The notes under the pieces: model-generated
What the model was told of the DNA's origin: nothing
The model's database searches: none
What the model saw: the letters and a program-made list of their open reading frames with translations, nothing else
Source of the DNA: Lachnospiraceae bacterium
Lineage (GTDB): Bacteria; Bacillota; Clostridia; Lachnospirales; Lachnospiraceae
NCBI GenBank assembly: GCA_017442865.1
Contig: JAFRXK010000014.1
Span: forward strand, 1-38,416
DNA: 38,416 nucleotides
Reading direction: 5' to 3'
Program-made: the position numbers and the translations under genes
Shown here: in pieces, positions 9,200 to 17,268 of the stretch
Position numbering within the stretch: the stretch's first letter is position 1
Layout of the letters: each line of letters starts with the position of its first letter

Positions 9200-9240
9200 G
9201 CAGTTTTTGAGGAAAATAAAAACTGCTTTTTTGCAGTTTT
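9200..9240 (-). promoter_or_regulatory. Mutually exclusive hairpins in the mraZ leader
   Basis: In the minus-strand leader, AAAACTGC (9233-9240) can pair with GCAGTTTT (9219-9226), a stem followed by a T-rich run resembling a weak terminator. The same GCAGTTTT can instead pair with a second AAAAACTGC (9200-9208). These alternatives sit between the operator and the start codon. Function as an attenuator is inference. Confidence 0.45.
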
Positions 9241-9243
9241 CTC

Positions 9244-9279
9244 ACCACTTTAAACCATTCTATACCACAATTCATCCAC
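9244..9279 (-). promoter_or_regulatory. MraZ-binding repeat operator
   Basis: On the minus strand four boxes read GTGGA, GTGGT, ATGGT, GTGGT at plus positions 9275-9279, 9264-9268, 9254-9258 and 9244-9248, spaced 11, 10 and 10 bases. This matches the known architecture of MraZ operators: short TGG-containing direct repeats one helical turn apart in front of mraZ. The array begins just downstream of the predicted -10. Confidence 0.75.
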
Positions 9280-9287
9280 TTGATTTT

Positions 9288-9316
9288 ATTTTAAAGTATT
9301 TATTATCAAATATCAA
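9288..9316 (-). promoter_or_regulatory. Promoter of mraZ and the dcw cluster
   Basis: Minus strand TTGATA (9311-9316), 17-base spacer, TAAAAT (9288-9293). The MraZ-type boxes lie immediately downstream, consistent with autoregulation. Confidence 0.65.
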
Positions 9317-9386
9317 CCCCCTTTAATAAAAAAAATAATTTTTTTTCCATTAAATTATGGCATTTTAAGCGTATTTTATATGTACC

Positions 9387-9415
9387 TTGACCCCTGTAAT
9401 AAAATATGGTACATT
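9387..9415 (+). promoter_or_regulatory. Promoter of ychF
   Basis: TTGACC (9387-9392), 17-base spacer, TACATT (9410-9415), about 55 bases before the ychF start. Confidence 0.5.
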
Positions 9416-9471
9416 TAATGTTGGATTTTCGCAGGTTTAGCCTGTTAATATATATAATCCGGGAGGAATTT

Positions 9472-10569
9472 ATGAAGCTTGGTATTGTTGGTTTACCAAA
9501 TGTAGGTAAGAGTACACTTTTCAATTCTCTTACAAAGGCAGGCGCTGAATCTGCCAACTATCCATTCTGTACTATCGACCCGAACGTTGGAATCGTTACC
9601 GTGCCTGACTTCAGGCTTGGGCTGCTTGCAGATATGTACAATTCAAGAAAGGTGACGCCTGCAGTTATAGAATTCGTAGATATCGCAGGACTTGTAAAGG
9701 GTGCATCAAAGGGCGAGGGCTTGGGCAACCAGTTCCTTGCAAACATCAGAGAGGTTGACGCAATCGTTCACGTTGTACGCTGCTTTGAGGATTCGAATAT
9801 TATTCATGTTGACGGAAGCATTGACCCGCTTAGAGACATTGAGACTATTAATCTTGAGCTGATTTTCTCAGACCTGGAGATTCTTGAAAGAAGAATTGCA
9901 AAGACCTCAAAGGGCGCTATAAATGACAAGAGCTTAGCCCACGAGGTGGAAATTCTTAAAAATATTCAGGCTCATCTTGAGAACGGAGAGCTTGCTATTA
10001 CTTATTCTGCCGCTGATGAAGATGAAGCAGAATTTATCCGCTCCCTCAATCTTCTCACAGCAAAGCCTGTTATTTATGCGGCAAATGTTACTGAGGATGA
10101 CCTGGCTGATGACGGCGCATCCAACGAAGGCGTATGCGCGGTTAAGAAATACGCTGCCGAACAGGGCAGCGAGGTATTTGTTATCTGCGCGCAGATTGAG
10201 CAGGAGATTTCAGAGCTTGATGATGATGAGAAGAAGATGTTCCTTGAGGATTTAGGTCTTGAAGAGTCAGGTCTTGACAAGCTTATAAAGGCAAGCTACC
10301 GTCTCTTAGGTCTTATCAGCTACCTCACCGCTGGTGAGACCGAGACCAGAGCATGGACCATCAAGAAGGGCACAAAGGCTCCGCAGGCGGCCGGCAAGAT
10401 TCACTCAGACTTTGAAAGAGGCTTTATCAGAGCCGAGGTCGTAAATTATCAGGCGCTTCTGGACGCCGGTTCATACGCCGCTGCTAAGGAAAAGGGCATC
10501 GTAGGTCTTGAGGGCAAAGATTATGTCGTAAAGGACGGAGACGTTATTCTTTTCAGATTCAACGTATAA
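9472..10569 (+). CDS. ychF: Redox-regulated ATPase YchF (Obg/OLA1 family)
   Basis: A ribosome-associated P-loop ATPase of the Obg-like group. The start is the ATG at 9472 (MKLGIVGLPNVGKST), preceded by GGGAGG; an in-frame ATG at 9406 has no ribosome binding site and lies before the predicted promoter's -10. The product is 365 residues, the family length. It shows the P loop GLPNVGKST, the DIAGL switch, and NVTE in the place of the usual G4 NKxD, the change linked to ATP rather than GTP specificity. A coiled-coil insert and a C-terminal TGS domain (AWTIKKGTKAPQAAGKIHSD onward) follow. Monocistronic or with the DUF1292 gene downstream. Confidence 0.96.
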   Translation: MKLGIVGLPNVGKSTLFNSLTKAGAESANYPFCTIDPNVGIVTVPDFRLGLLADMYNSRKVTPAVIEFVDIAGLVKGASKGEGLGNQFLANIREVDAIVHVVRCFEDSNIIHVDGSIDPLRDIETINLELIFSDLEILERRIAKTSKGAINDKSLAHEVEILKNIQAHLENGELAITYSAADEDEAEFIRSLNLLTAKPVIYAANVTEDDLADDGASNEGVCAVKKYAAEQGSEVFVICAQIEQEISELDDDEKKMFLEDLGLEESGLDKLIKASYRLLGLISYLTAGETETRAWTIKKGTKAPQAAGKIHSDFERGFIRAEVVNYQALLDAGSYAAAKEKGIVGLEGKDYVVKDGDVILFRFNV

Positions 10570-10676
10570 TTCAATTATCATCAGATTTACCGCATGCAAT
10601 GCTTTTTCAGCAGTCTTGCGCTTAAGATTATGAATCAAATATGTAACACACATTATTATAAAGAAAGAGGTATTAT

Positions 10677-11015
10677 ATGGCAGACAATTTTAACAACTAT
10701 GTTCCTTCAGATGATGAAACTGATATGACCGTTACACTTCAGTTAGACGACGGCAAAGAATGCAAATGTGTTGTGCTGACAATCTTCGAGGCAGGCGAAC
10801 GCGACTACATTGCACTTCTCCCGCTTGATGAGAATATTGCCGAAGAAGGCGAGGTGTTCCTTTACAGATATTTAGAGGACGAGGACGGCAACCCTGATAT
10901 TGAAAATATTGAGGATGATGATGAGTATGAAATCGCAGCCGACGCTTTTGACGAGCTTTTAGATGAGGCTGAATATGATGAAATCGTTGGTGAAGACGAG
11001 TTAGATGAGATGTAG
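10677..11015 (+). CDS. DUF1292 domain protein
   Basis: A 112-residue, very acidic protein. The core TVTLQLDDGKECKCVVLTIFE, followed by YIALLPLDE and EVFLYRYLEDEDG, is the DUF1292 pattern common in Firmicutes; the biochemical role of the family is unknown. The last third is almost entirely aspartate and glutamate interspersed with hydrophobic residues (DDDEYEIAADAFDELLDEA). The start ATG has an AAGAGG ribosome binding site. It lies 107 bases after ychF and ends at a strong bidirectional terminator. Confidence 0.85.
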   Translation: MADNFNNYVPSDDETDMTVTLQLDDGKECKCVVLTIFEAGERDYIALLPLDENIAEEGEVFLYRYLEDEDGNPDIENIEDDDEYEIAADAFDELLDEAEYDEIVGEDELDEM

Positions 11016-11017
11016 AC

Positions 11018-11058
11018 AAAAAAGGATGTTCTGAAAACCTGTTCAGAACATCCTTTTT
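11018..11058. terminator. Bidirectional intrinsic terminator
   Basis: A stem of about 15 base pairs, AAAAAGGATGTTCTG paired with CAGAACATCCTTTTT, with a 10-base loop and T runs on both strands. It ends both the plus-strand DUF1292 gene and the converging minus-strand lipoprotein gene. Confidence 0.92.
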
Positions 11059-11067
11059 ATTGTGATA

Positions 11068-11760
11068 TTATTTTACATTCATACCGCTCATAAGCTTTTC
11101 AAGCTCTGCGTCTGTCTTTGCTCCAAGCTCTTCCTCCTCATAAAAACGTGTAAGCAGCTTTGCAACCGGTTTCCCTTCATAAGTAAATACAAAATCATAA
11201 TAGCCCGGCTTGCATTCATCTTTATTCAAATAGAAACTGCCCCATGAGCTTTCAGGATCTTCATCTGTATAATCGTACAAGCCGCAATAGTTTACAAAGC
11301 CCGGCATTAAATCAGAATACTGCGTTGTTTCATATGAGCTCTGGTCCTCCCTGTGCTCAAGAATCCAGACCTTCATATCATACTTTAAATCAGTGTCCGG
11401 ATAGAAATCAATCCATTCATTAAGCTCAAAAATGCATCTGATATTCTCAGTCTTTGTGTCCTTCGCATTAAACTCTGTCGAACCGGCTCTGTTGCCTGTG
11501 ATTCTTACGCCACGGATAAGCGGCTCCTCGCCATCCTTTAAGTTAATAAAGTAAAGCTTACCCGGAGTCATGGCTCCTTCTAGCTCGCCGCCCTGATTTG
11601 CGCTGTTTTCAGTTTCTGCCTCATCAGGCTTAGCCGCCTGCGTTGCCGCATTGTTCTCATTATTGTTTCCTGAACTGCTGTCTGAACCGCCACAGCCCTT
11701 GCATGCAGGAAGCATAAGCAGCATAACTATAACCATCATAAGTGAAAATATTTTTTTCAA
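11068..11760 (-). CDS. Predicted lipoprotein of unknown function
   Basis: A 230-residue secreted protein. The N terminus MKKIFSLMMVIVMLLMLPAC is a lipoprotein signal peptide with lipobox LPAC (C20 lipidated), followed by CKGCGGSDSSSG and a low-complexity Ser/Asn/Glu linker to about residue 60. The remaining domain (PGKLYFINLKDGEEPLIRGVRI... to the C terminus) contains aromatic-rich beta-like segments; I do not recognise the family. Translation starts at TTG, chosen because a GGAGGAG site sits eight bases upstream. It has its own promoter at 11801-11829 and ends at the shared terminator. Confidence 0.8.
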   Translation of the reverse strand: MKKIFSLMMVIVMLLMLPACKGCGGSDSSSGNNNENNAATQAAKPDEAETENSANQGGELEGAMTPGKLYFINLKDGEEPLIRGVRITGNRAGSTEFNAKDTKTENIRCIFELNEWIDFYPDTDLKYDMKVWILEHREDQSSYETTQYSDLMPGFVNYCGLYDYTDEDPESSWGSFYLNKDECKPGYYDFVFTYEGKPVAKLLTRFYEEEELGAKTDAELEKLMSGMNVK

Positions 11761-11800
11761 ATCAATCTCCTCCTCGCATTTAGAATACTTGCCTACCTTC

Positions 11801-11829
11801 AGTAAACCATAAAGAACAAATCAAGTCAA
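11801..11829 (-). promoter_or_regulatory. Promoter of the lipoprotein gene
   Basis: Minus strand TTGACT (11824-11829), 17-base spacer, TTTACT (11801-11806). Confidence 0.5.
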
Positions 11830-11847
11830 TACCGACCTTAAACAGTA

Positions 11848-12696
11848 CTATTTTTTTCTGCATATGTACAAAAGATGATTTGTATTTCCAAGCAGCTCAC
11901 GCTTCTGCGAAAACGCAAGATACCAGTCGGCAAGCCTCTTAAAATCCTCGTCCGAAAGTTCAAAGTCCGCACGCTCTTCTATCGGTTCAATCAGACCATC
12001 CACACCGGTAGTAGTAATCCAATTCACAGGCTTATCCTCAAACAACGCCTCAAACTCCACAACATCATATCCTGTAAAAAGCTGCTCCTTAAAATGCCTT
12101 ATCTTATAGTCATCCGTAAAATTCTCTTCCTGACCTTCCGCCCAGTTTCCCTTAAAATAATTTGCATACATTATACCGAAAACTGATATAAAGGCAAAAA
12201 GCATGACTCCTCCCGGCTTTGTAACCCTGATTGCCTCATCAATTGCCTTATGCACCTCCGCAGCCTCATACAAATGATACAGCGGTCCAAATACCAATGT
12301 TACATCAAATGTATCGTCACTAAAGCCTGAGAGGTTCGTCGCATCCCCCTGATACGATTTTATATTATCAAGCCCAATGCTGTTTTCCCTTAAAACTTTA
12401 AGATTACCTTCTACGAGTTCTACAGCCGTAACGTCCATGCCCTCCTTCGCAAGAGCAATTGAATATCTGCCTGTTCCGGCTCCAACCTCAAGCACCTTTG
12501 AATTTCTGTCCGCATACCTGTGAATATAATTCATCGTAGTTGCAAACTCCAGCTGTCCGTGTCTGCTGCCACAAAGTCTTCCGTCTTCATCAATCTGGCT
12601 GTAAAAACTGCTTACAATTTCCGTTCTTGTGCTCTTTTGAATAACATCAGGTTTGCATGTCAAATCGTTGTCATCAATCTCAGTTCTTGTGCTCAT
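11848..12696 (-). CDS. Class I SAM-dependent methyltransferase
   Basis: A 282-residue soluble methyltransferase of the Methyltransf_11/25 type. Motif I is VLEVGAGTGRYSIALAKEG; the acidic residue after strand 2 lies in VTAVELVEGNL; motif IV is DVTLVFGPLYHLYE, and KPGGVMLFAF follows. Substrate is not identifiable. The start ATG 12696 has an AGGGAGA ribosome binding site; a longer frame to 12726 lacks one. The N terminus contains STRTEI twice, 20 codons apart, because about 18 bases at the start of the gene are imperfectly duplicated with a 60-base period. Confidence 0.85.
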   Translation of the reverse strand: MSTRTEIDDNDLTCKPDVIQKSTRTEIVSSFYSQIDEDGRLCGSRHGQLEFATTMNYIHRYADRNSKVLEVGAGTGRYSIALAKEGMDVTAVELVEGNLKVLRENSIGLDNIKSYQGDATNLSGFSDDTFDVTLVFGPLYHLYEAAEVHKAIDEAIRVTKPGGVMLFAFISVFGIMYANYFKGNWAEGQEENFTDDYKIRHFKEQLFTGYDVVEFEALFEDKPVNWITTTGVDGLIEPIEERADFELSDEDFKRLADWYLAFSQKRELLGNTNHLLYICRKK

Positions 12697-12716
12697 AGAC
12701 TTTCTCCCTATAGTTG

Positions 12717-12746
12717 AATATATCAATACGTAAAACTAAAATTCAA
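12717..12746 (-). promoter_or_regulatory. Promoter of the methyltransferase gene
   Basis: Minus strand TTGAAT (12741-12746), 18-base spacer, TATATT (12717-12722). Confidence 0.45.
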
Positions 12747-12750
12747 ACTA

Positions 12751-13710
12751 TTATTTTTTAATCGTCCAGTAACCGTTATAAGCATAATGATCATTTGTAC
12801 CAATAAGCAGCTTATCAGATTTTTCAAAGCCACAATTTTTCACTGCCTCTAACCTTTCAACTGCATAAATCGGAGCTTTGGATATTATCTCACCGCAGTC
12901 AAAAAGCTCAAAAGCAGGCGGTATAAAAAGCTGCAGTATTTCCTGAATTACATTTGCTTTTTCGTAATCACTTCTTAAATCGAGTCTGAGAACGCCCACA
13001 TCATTAAAATCATCATCTGACGTTCTATGAAACATCTCTATTGTTCCTATTGCCTTTGAAATTGCTTTATCAATTACAGTCCATCTGACAAAGCATCTGT
13101 TTTCATAAGATTGCAGCCAAAAACTGATTGCATTCTCCATCTCCTTCTTGGAAGGATAATAAAAATTATCTCCGTCACAATTATCGCTGTTAAAGAAAGG
13201 CAGCGAATTTTTATCACTGTAGACTTCCAACAGAGCATCTGCATCCTCTTTTTCCACAAAACGAATTAAATACTTTTCGTCTTCAAATTCCGGACAGGCT
13301 TCATATACGTCTGTATTCTTCTTTGCTTTTTTCTGCTCGCGTTTTCTTCGCCTCTGCTCGCGGTTATTTTCCTCTGAAGCAAAAATCTCAACTGCTGCGT
13401 CTGTCAGCTCGTCCGACCAGACCCTGCCGCTTTTTACAACATTTGCCCACGGACAAAGCTTTTCATAATCGTCATCAAAAACAACTGTATAAGGAGGGCC
13501 GCAGCGGTCGTCAACCGACATGTACATATGTCTGCCATCATATATAATGAGATATGCATCCCCCTCTGTCATGCTCTCGTCAAGCCTCTCATAAATCTCT
13601 TTAGTTATCTCATATAAATTGTACGACTGTATTCCTCCATACTCAGCGAAATATCGTCCGTTTTCTTCGTTATAGCAGGCCTTCCAGCCACATCCGGTTT
13701 TGAATTGCAT
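12751..13710 (-). CDS. Two-domain protein with C-terminal GNAT-like acetyltransferase domain
   Basis: A 319-residue protein. The N-terminal part (about 1-115) is an unrecognised domain beginning with an apparent PCGW-like core (TGCGWKACYNEENGRYFAEY). A highly basic linker RRRKREQKKAKK (about 120-131) follows, then a C-terminal half (about 145-319) that looks like a ribosomal-protein-type GNAT: YLIRFVEKEDADALLEVYSD at its start, AIGTIEMFHR as the central strand, LRLDLRSDYEKANVIQEIL in the acetyl-CoA loop position and VERLEAVKNCGFEKSDKL at the end. The acetyl-CoA loop lacks a clean GxG. Start ATG with GGAGTGATTTAT. Substrate unknown. Confidence 0.7.
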   Translation of the reverse strand: MQFKTGCGWKACYNEENGRYFAEYGGIQSYNLYEITKEIYERLDESMTEGDAYLIIYDGRHMYMSVDDRCGPPYTVVFDDDYEKLCPWANVVKSGRVWSDELTDAAVEIFASEENNREQRRRKREQKKAKKNTDVYEACPEFEDEKYLIRFVEKEDADALLEVYSDKNSLPFFNSDNCDGDNFYYPSKKEMENAISFWLQSYENRCFVRWTVIDKAISKAIGTIEMFHRTSDDDFNDVGVLRLDLRSDYEKANVIQEILQLFIPPAFELFDCGEIISKAPIYAVERLEAVKNCGFEKSDKLLIGTNDHYAYNGYWTIKK

Positions 13711-13745
13711 ATATAAATCACTCCTTTATATAAATAATCCCAGAA

Positions 13746-13916
13746 TTATTCTTCAGGGGTTATATGAATCTGATTATTCCCTTTATCATCATCATAGACT
13801 TCAACAATATATCGATATTCCTTATCTCCGTCCCTTATCACAAATGATTTTGTGCCGTATTTTTTTACCCTAATGCGGACTAAGCTATCTTTCTTCGGTA
13901 TATTGAGGCAATTATA
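13746..13916 (-). pseudogene. Possible 5'-truncated gene remnant
   Basis: An open frame of 56 sense codons ends at TAA 13746-13748. The readable part runs IPKKDSLVRIRVKKYG, then KSFVIRDGDKEYRYIVEVYD. It is bounded upstream by an in-frame TAG at 13917-13919, with no ATG, GTG or TTG near that end and no ribosome binding site. It looks like the 3' end of a lost gene; the family is not recognised. Confidence 0.35.
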
Positions 13917-14006
13917 CTACAATCAGGCAAAACAGGCAATAAAGAATATCTCGCCATATATAACAAAACAGCTCTAAACATTACCCCAAAGTAAAGCTTA
14001 GAGCAA

Positions 14007-14043
14007 CAAAAAACCTCTTCTGCCAGCTCTGACAAAAGAGGTT
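14007..14043 (-). terminator. Intrinsic terminator of tRNA-Ser
   Basis: On the minus strand AACCTCTT (14036-14043) pairs with AAGAGGTT (14012-14019), and a T run follows. Confidence 0.85.
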
Positions 14044-14053
14044 CGCTATAAAC

Positions 14054-14141
14054 GGAGGAGAAGGGATTTGAACCCTTGCGCCGGTGCTACCGACCTACTG
14101 GTGTTCGAAGCCAGACCCTTCAGCCACTTGGGTACTCCTCC
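14054..14141 (-). tRNA. tRNA-Ser(CGA)
   Basis: An 88-base class II tRNA reading serine UCG codons. Visible parts are the acceptor GGAGGAG/CTCCTCC, a CCC/GGG D stem with AAGTGGCTGAA loop, anticodon loop TTCGAAC (anticodon CGA), a long variable arm (GGTCGGTAGCACCGGC) and T arm AAGGG-TTCAAAT-CCCTT. The discriminator is G and CCA is not encoded. The closing anticodon-stem pair is a C31-A39 mismatch (plus-strand 14110 and 14102). Confidence 0.95.
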
Positions 14142-14167
14142 AATATGGTATTTAACCAACAAATATG

Positions 14168-14196
14168 ATTATACATATTTGACAGGCTTTAGTCAA
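14168..14196 (-). promoter_or_regulatory. Promoter of tRNA-Ser
   Basis: Minus strand TTGACT (14191-14196), 17-base spacer, perfect TATAAT (14168-14173), about 27 bases before the tRNA 5' end. Confidence 0.75.
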
Positions 14197-14292
14197 CCAC
14201 AATTATCTTATATTTGTGAACACCTCTGTGTTCTTGCCGTGAAATGCACGTCAGTTTTGCCGACTTCTTTCTTAACGCATTCCCGATATTGA

Positions 14293-15531
14293 TTATCTTC
14301 CGAAGAATGCATCAATGCCGTTTGCAATGCCGAGTGCTGCCCTGTTCTGGAAGTCCTCGGTTGCCATAAGACGATCCTCATCAGGATTGCTCATATAACC
14401 CATCTCAACAAGAGTGACAGGAACCTGGCACCAGTTGATGCCTGTCATGGTATCCGTCTCCCAAACGCCATTATTCTTTACGCCAGTCTGCGCAAGCATA
14501 CCATTTAACACACAGTCCGAAAGATTGCGGCTTGCCTGGTAAATGCCGCCGCAGTATGGATTTGCAGGCGTAGGACATACTGTCATGCCGCCATTTTTAG
14601 AATGATTGTCGGAACCGTTTGCGTGAATTCTTATAAATGCTTTAGCACCATAGCTGTTAGCCAGCGCTGCTCTCTCTGCATTGCTTATATTGACCTCATT
14701 GGTCTCTCTTATCATAAGCACGCTGTAGCCTCTGCGTAAAAGCTCGTCACGAAGCTTTAGCGAAACATTTAAATTTAACTGATACTCTGCAAGGCCGGTT
14801 GCCTCTCCCGCTGTACCGTATGAAACCTTCTTTTTCATCTCAGAAGAACCTGGACCTAAAGGCTCCTTTTCATTGTTTCCCTTGCCCTGATGTCCTGCAT
14901 CAATCGCAACAATTATGCTGCCGCCCTGATAGAAAATGCCTGTTCCCGGTATGCCCTGTGCATTCGGCGCAGGAGTATAATTCTGTGCGTTTGCCTCCGG
15001 CTGCGCCTCAGGAGCTTTCGTTTCAGGTGCCTTTGTTTCAGGTGCCTTATCCGTAAGATATTCCGTTGCTACATAGCACACCTTATCATTGTATTTTACC
15101 ATGCACCATTCCTGGGACCATCCGATGCTTTCAATTGCCTGACCTTTTTTAAGCTTGCCGACAATCTCTGAAGCAGTGGAATAATCCGACCTGATATTTA
15201 CTGTTTCAACGGCATAAAGCGTCTGAACCACGTCATCAAAGCTAATCGGCTGTGTCGGAGCCTCCGTAATAGCTTCAGTCTCAGTCTCGGCTTCCGTGCT
15301 TTCCTCTGTGGCAGCTTCTGTGACTGCCTGCGTGGTTTCCTCCGCTAAAGTCTCTGTAACTGTCTCGCCGGTTTCTGCCGCAGTAGATATTTCTGCCTCT
15401 GATGTGCTTTCAGTGCTGATAATATCATCACTGTTCACATCAGTGCTCTTACCGGATGTACATGCTGCAGATACAGTAAACAGCATCGCAAATATAATTA
15501 TTAATATACTTTTTAATATGCCCTTATTCAT
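14293..15531 (-). CDS. Lipoprotein-like N-acetylmuramoyl-L-alanine amidase with SH3 domain
   Basis: A secreted zinc amidase that cleaves the MurNAc-L-alanine bond. From ATG 15531 it has 412 residues: signal peptide with lipobox SAAC (C24), a Thr/Glu-rich spacer (about 30-95), a bacterial SH3 domain (about 107-160, [19 protein letters not shown]), a short repeated APETK linker, and an amidase_3 domain (about 205-411). Likely zinc ligands are H214 in DAGH, a glutamate in AGEATGLAE and H303 in IRIHANGS, with catalytic E376 in [14 protein letters not shown] at 15537 is an alternative start, but AAGG spacing favours the ATG. It begins seven bases after the epimerase stop codon, suggesting co-transcription. 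Confidence 0.9.
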   Translation of the reverse strand: MNKGILKSILIIIFAMLFTVSAACTSGKSTDVNSDDIISTESTSEAEISTAAETGETVTETLAEETTQAVTEAATEESTEAETETEAITEAPTQPISFDDVVQTLYAVETVNIRSDYSTASEIVGKLKKGQAIESIGWSQEWCMVKYNDKVCYVATEYLTDKAPETKAPETKAPEAQPEANAQNYTPAPNAQGIPGTGIFYQGGSIIVAIDAGHQGKGNNEKEPLGPGSSEMKKKVSYGTAGEATGLAEYQLNLNVSLKLRDELLRRGYSVLMIRETNEVNISNAERAALANSYGAKAFIRIHANGSDNHSKNGGMTVCPTPANPYCGGIYQASRNLSDCVLNGMLAQTGVKNNGVWETDTMTGINWCQVPVTLVEMGYMSNPDEDRLMATEDFQNRAALGIANGIDAFFGR

Positions 15532-15537
15532 CTTCAC

Positions 15538-17103
15538 TTACCTTTTCCTTCCCCCGACTGATACTATATTTAAATCCGAAAGCACCTCGTCATTTTCTAT
15601 AAAGCTTCTAAGCACAGCTTCATATTCGCTGCCTGTGCATGACTTGTTTATAACAAAATCACTTATGTAGGCTACCACCGCTTTGTCTGTGACTACTCTT
15701 GCAAAGCCAACCATAATATCATTCTCATACAAGGCATAGCACTCTGAATTGTTCATGGCGTTCACAAGCCTGTCCGTCGTAATAACGTCCTCCGAATCCT
15801 GTGACAAAAGTCTCTGCACGTCCAGAATCCTCATATTTGTCTTATCCTTGGACACATACATGCTTTCCTTTGCAGCCTTAATCTCACGCTCTTTTTTATC
15901 GTCATCCCTTTTTCTCCTGACCTCAATGCTGTCAGTATCAAAATCCTCGTCATTTCCAAGGTCAATGCTTTCCCTCATAGCGTTCCTCTGACCTTCAAAC
16001 CACGCCTGAACCTCAGCATCATCATTGTCCGCGGTTCTGATTTTACGGGCCTGCTCCGCCTTTATCCTTGCGTCCTCCAGCTCCTTAAGAATCTGCTCCT
16101 CGTTCATTGCAACATTCTTCTTAAACTCAATAGAGCCGGCATTTGCCCTGTACCACAAATATGCATTTTTAAGTCCGTCTAAAAATAACGTCTCCCTGTG
16201 GAACAATGACTTCATCTTTGAAACATCAAGCACATTGTCATAATCGTAAAACGGGAAGAAATCTCTGACATTCCTGCCTGAGGTCTCATAATCATATTCG
16301 ATAATGTCAACATAGCCGCCCGCCGCTGCCGCACAGGCTTCCACCCACTGCCTTGCGGTAAGCGACTCTGAGTTACCTATATTGTAAATGCTTATATTCT
16401 CCTTCGCACTCTGTGCTGCCTTAAGTGCAAAATCTGCAAGGTCCGGTGCATATACAAACTGCAGTCTTGGATTTGATGCCGGAATAAGCACCGGCTTATG
16501 CTCCTCGACATGCTTGAATATAAAGCTCTCTCTCTGAACATAATTGTTCTCACCGTAAACATACGCAGGTCTTAATATAACCAGTCTGGTCTTCGTCCAG
16601 ATAAAATGTCCCCTGTAATATGATTCAGCCTTTATCTTGTCAGTACCATAGTCCCACCAGTAAGGGTTCTCCGCAAGCGAATCCCCCTCCTTATAAGGTA
16701 TATCAAGTGATTTAATATCATAAACTGCGCTCGAACTGATAAATATAAAGGTCTCTATGCACTCTCTGTCAAGTGCGCTGCAAAGACGCTCTGCCTGCTT
16801 GGAATCAAGCCCGCACACATCAATAACAATCTCAAATTCCTTTTTGTACAATGCTTCCTTTAGCATCGAACCATTATCCCTGTCGCAGATAATCTGGTGA
16901 ATCCGCTTATCCCACACAGGCACATGTCCTCTGTTCAGCACATACACATCATAGTCTGCATTTAAAAATGTATTTACAATACTTCTGCCGATAAAATAGC
17001 TTCCACCGACTACCAATACTCTCTTTTTCATATAGGTCTCCATTCCGTCGCCGGAACCACGAAAAGTCGCAAATTTCTCATACTGCCTTACGAAGCTCTC
17101 CAT
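15538..17103 (-). CDS. NAD-dependent epimerase-like protein fused to coiled coil and degenerate GNAT domain
   Basis: A 521-residue protein. An extended-SDR (epimerase) domain starts MKKRVLVVGGSYFIG at residue 25, with ISSSAVY and the YxxxK pair Y152/K156 (DYGTDK), and runs to about 325. A charged, probably coiled-coil segment follows (about 332-419), then a GNAT-like domain (about 434-509: YENDIMVGFARVVTDKAVV). The GNAT acetyl-CoA loop reads CTGSE in place of the usual RGxGxG, so catalysis is doubtful. Start 17103 has GGAG seven bases upstream and lies about 35 bases from a promoter start; ATG 17031 (GGAG six bases upstream) is a credible alternative. Substrate is unknown. Confidence 0.75.
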   Translation of the reverse strand: MESFVRQYEKFATFRGSGDGMETYMKKRVLVVGGSYFIGRSIVNTFLNADYDVYVLNRGHVPVWDKRIHQIICDRDNGSMLKEALYKKEFEIVIDVCGLDSKQAERLCSALDRECIETFIFISSSAVYDIKSLDIPYKEGDSLAENPYWWDYGTDKIKAESYYRGHFIWTKTRLVILRPAYVYGENNYVQRESFIFKHVEEHKPVLIPASNPRLQFVYAPDLADFALKAAQSAKENISIYNIGNSESLTARQWVEACAAAAGGYVDIIEYDYETSGRNVRDFFPFYDYDNVLDVSKMKSLFHRETLFLDGLKNAYLWYRANAGSIEFKKNVAMNEEQILKELEDARIKAEQARKIRTADNDDAEVQAWFEGQRNAMRESIDLGNDEDFDTDSIEVRRKRDDDKKEREIKAAKESMYVSKDKTNMRILDVQRLLSQDSEDVITTDRLVNAMNNSECYALYENDIMVGFARVVTDKAVVAYISDFVINKSCTGSEYEAVLRSFIENDEVLSDLNIVSVGGRKR

Positions 17104-17142
17104 GCTTTCACTCCGGCAAAATAAAATAATCAATCCTAACAC

Positions 17143-17171
17143 AGTATACATTAACAGCAATTCATATTCAA
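17143..17171 (-). promoter_or_regulatory. Promoter of the epimerase-amidase operon
   Basis: Minus strand TTGAAT (17166-17171), 17-base spacer, TATACT (17143-17148). Confidence 0.7.
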
Positions 17172-17172
17172 G

Positions 17173-17194
17173 AGTTAATATTGCAATATTAACT
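17173..17194. promoter_or_regulatory. Perfect 22-bp palindrome next to the -35
   Basis: Each arm is AGTTAATATTG followed by its exact reverse complement with no spacer. It abuts the -35 element of the epimerase promoter, a position suited to a dimeric regulator. No U run follows, so it is not a terminator. Confidence 0.55.
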
Positions 17195-17268
17195 GCGTGA
17201 ACAGTTACCACATGCTATATTAAATTATTGCAGTCCGTCAACCGGCTGACATAACACAAGTCATTATT

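Noticed and set aside
9306..9557. 83-codon minus-strand frame between mraZ and ychF
   Set aside because: It runs antisense into ychF, covers both promoters, and has no ribosome binding site.
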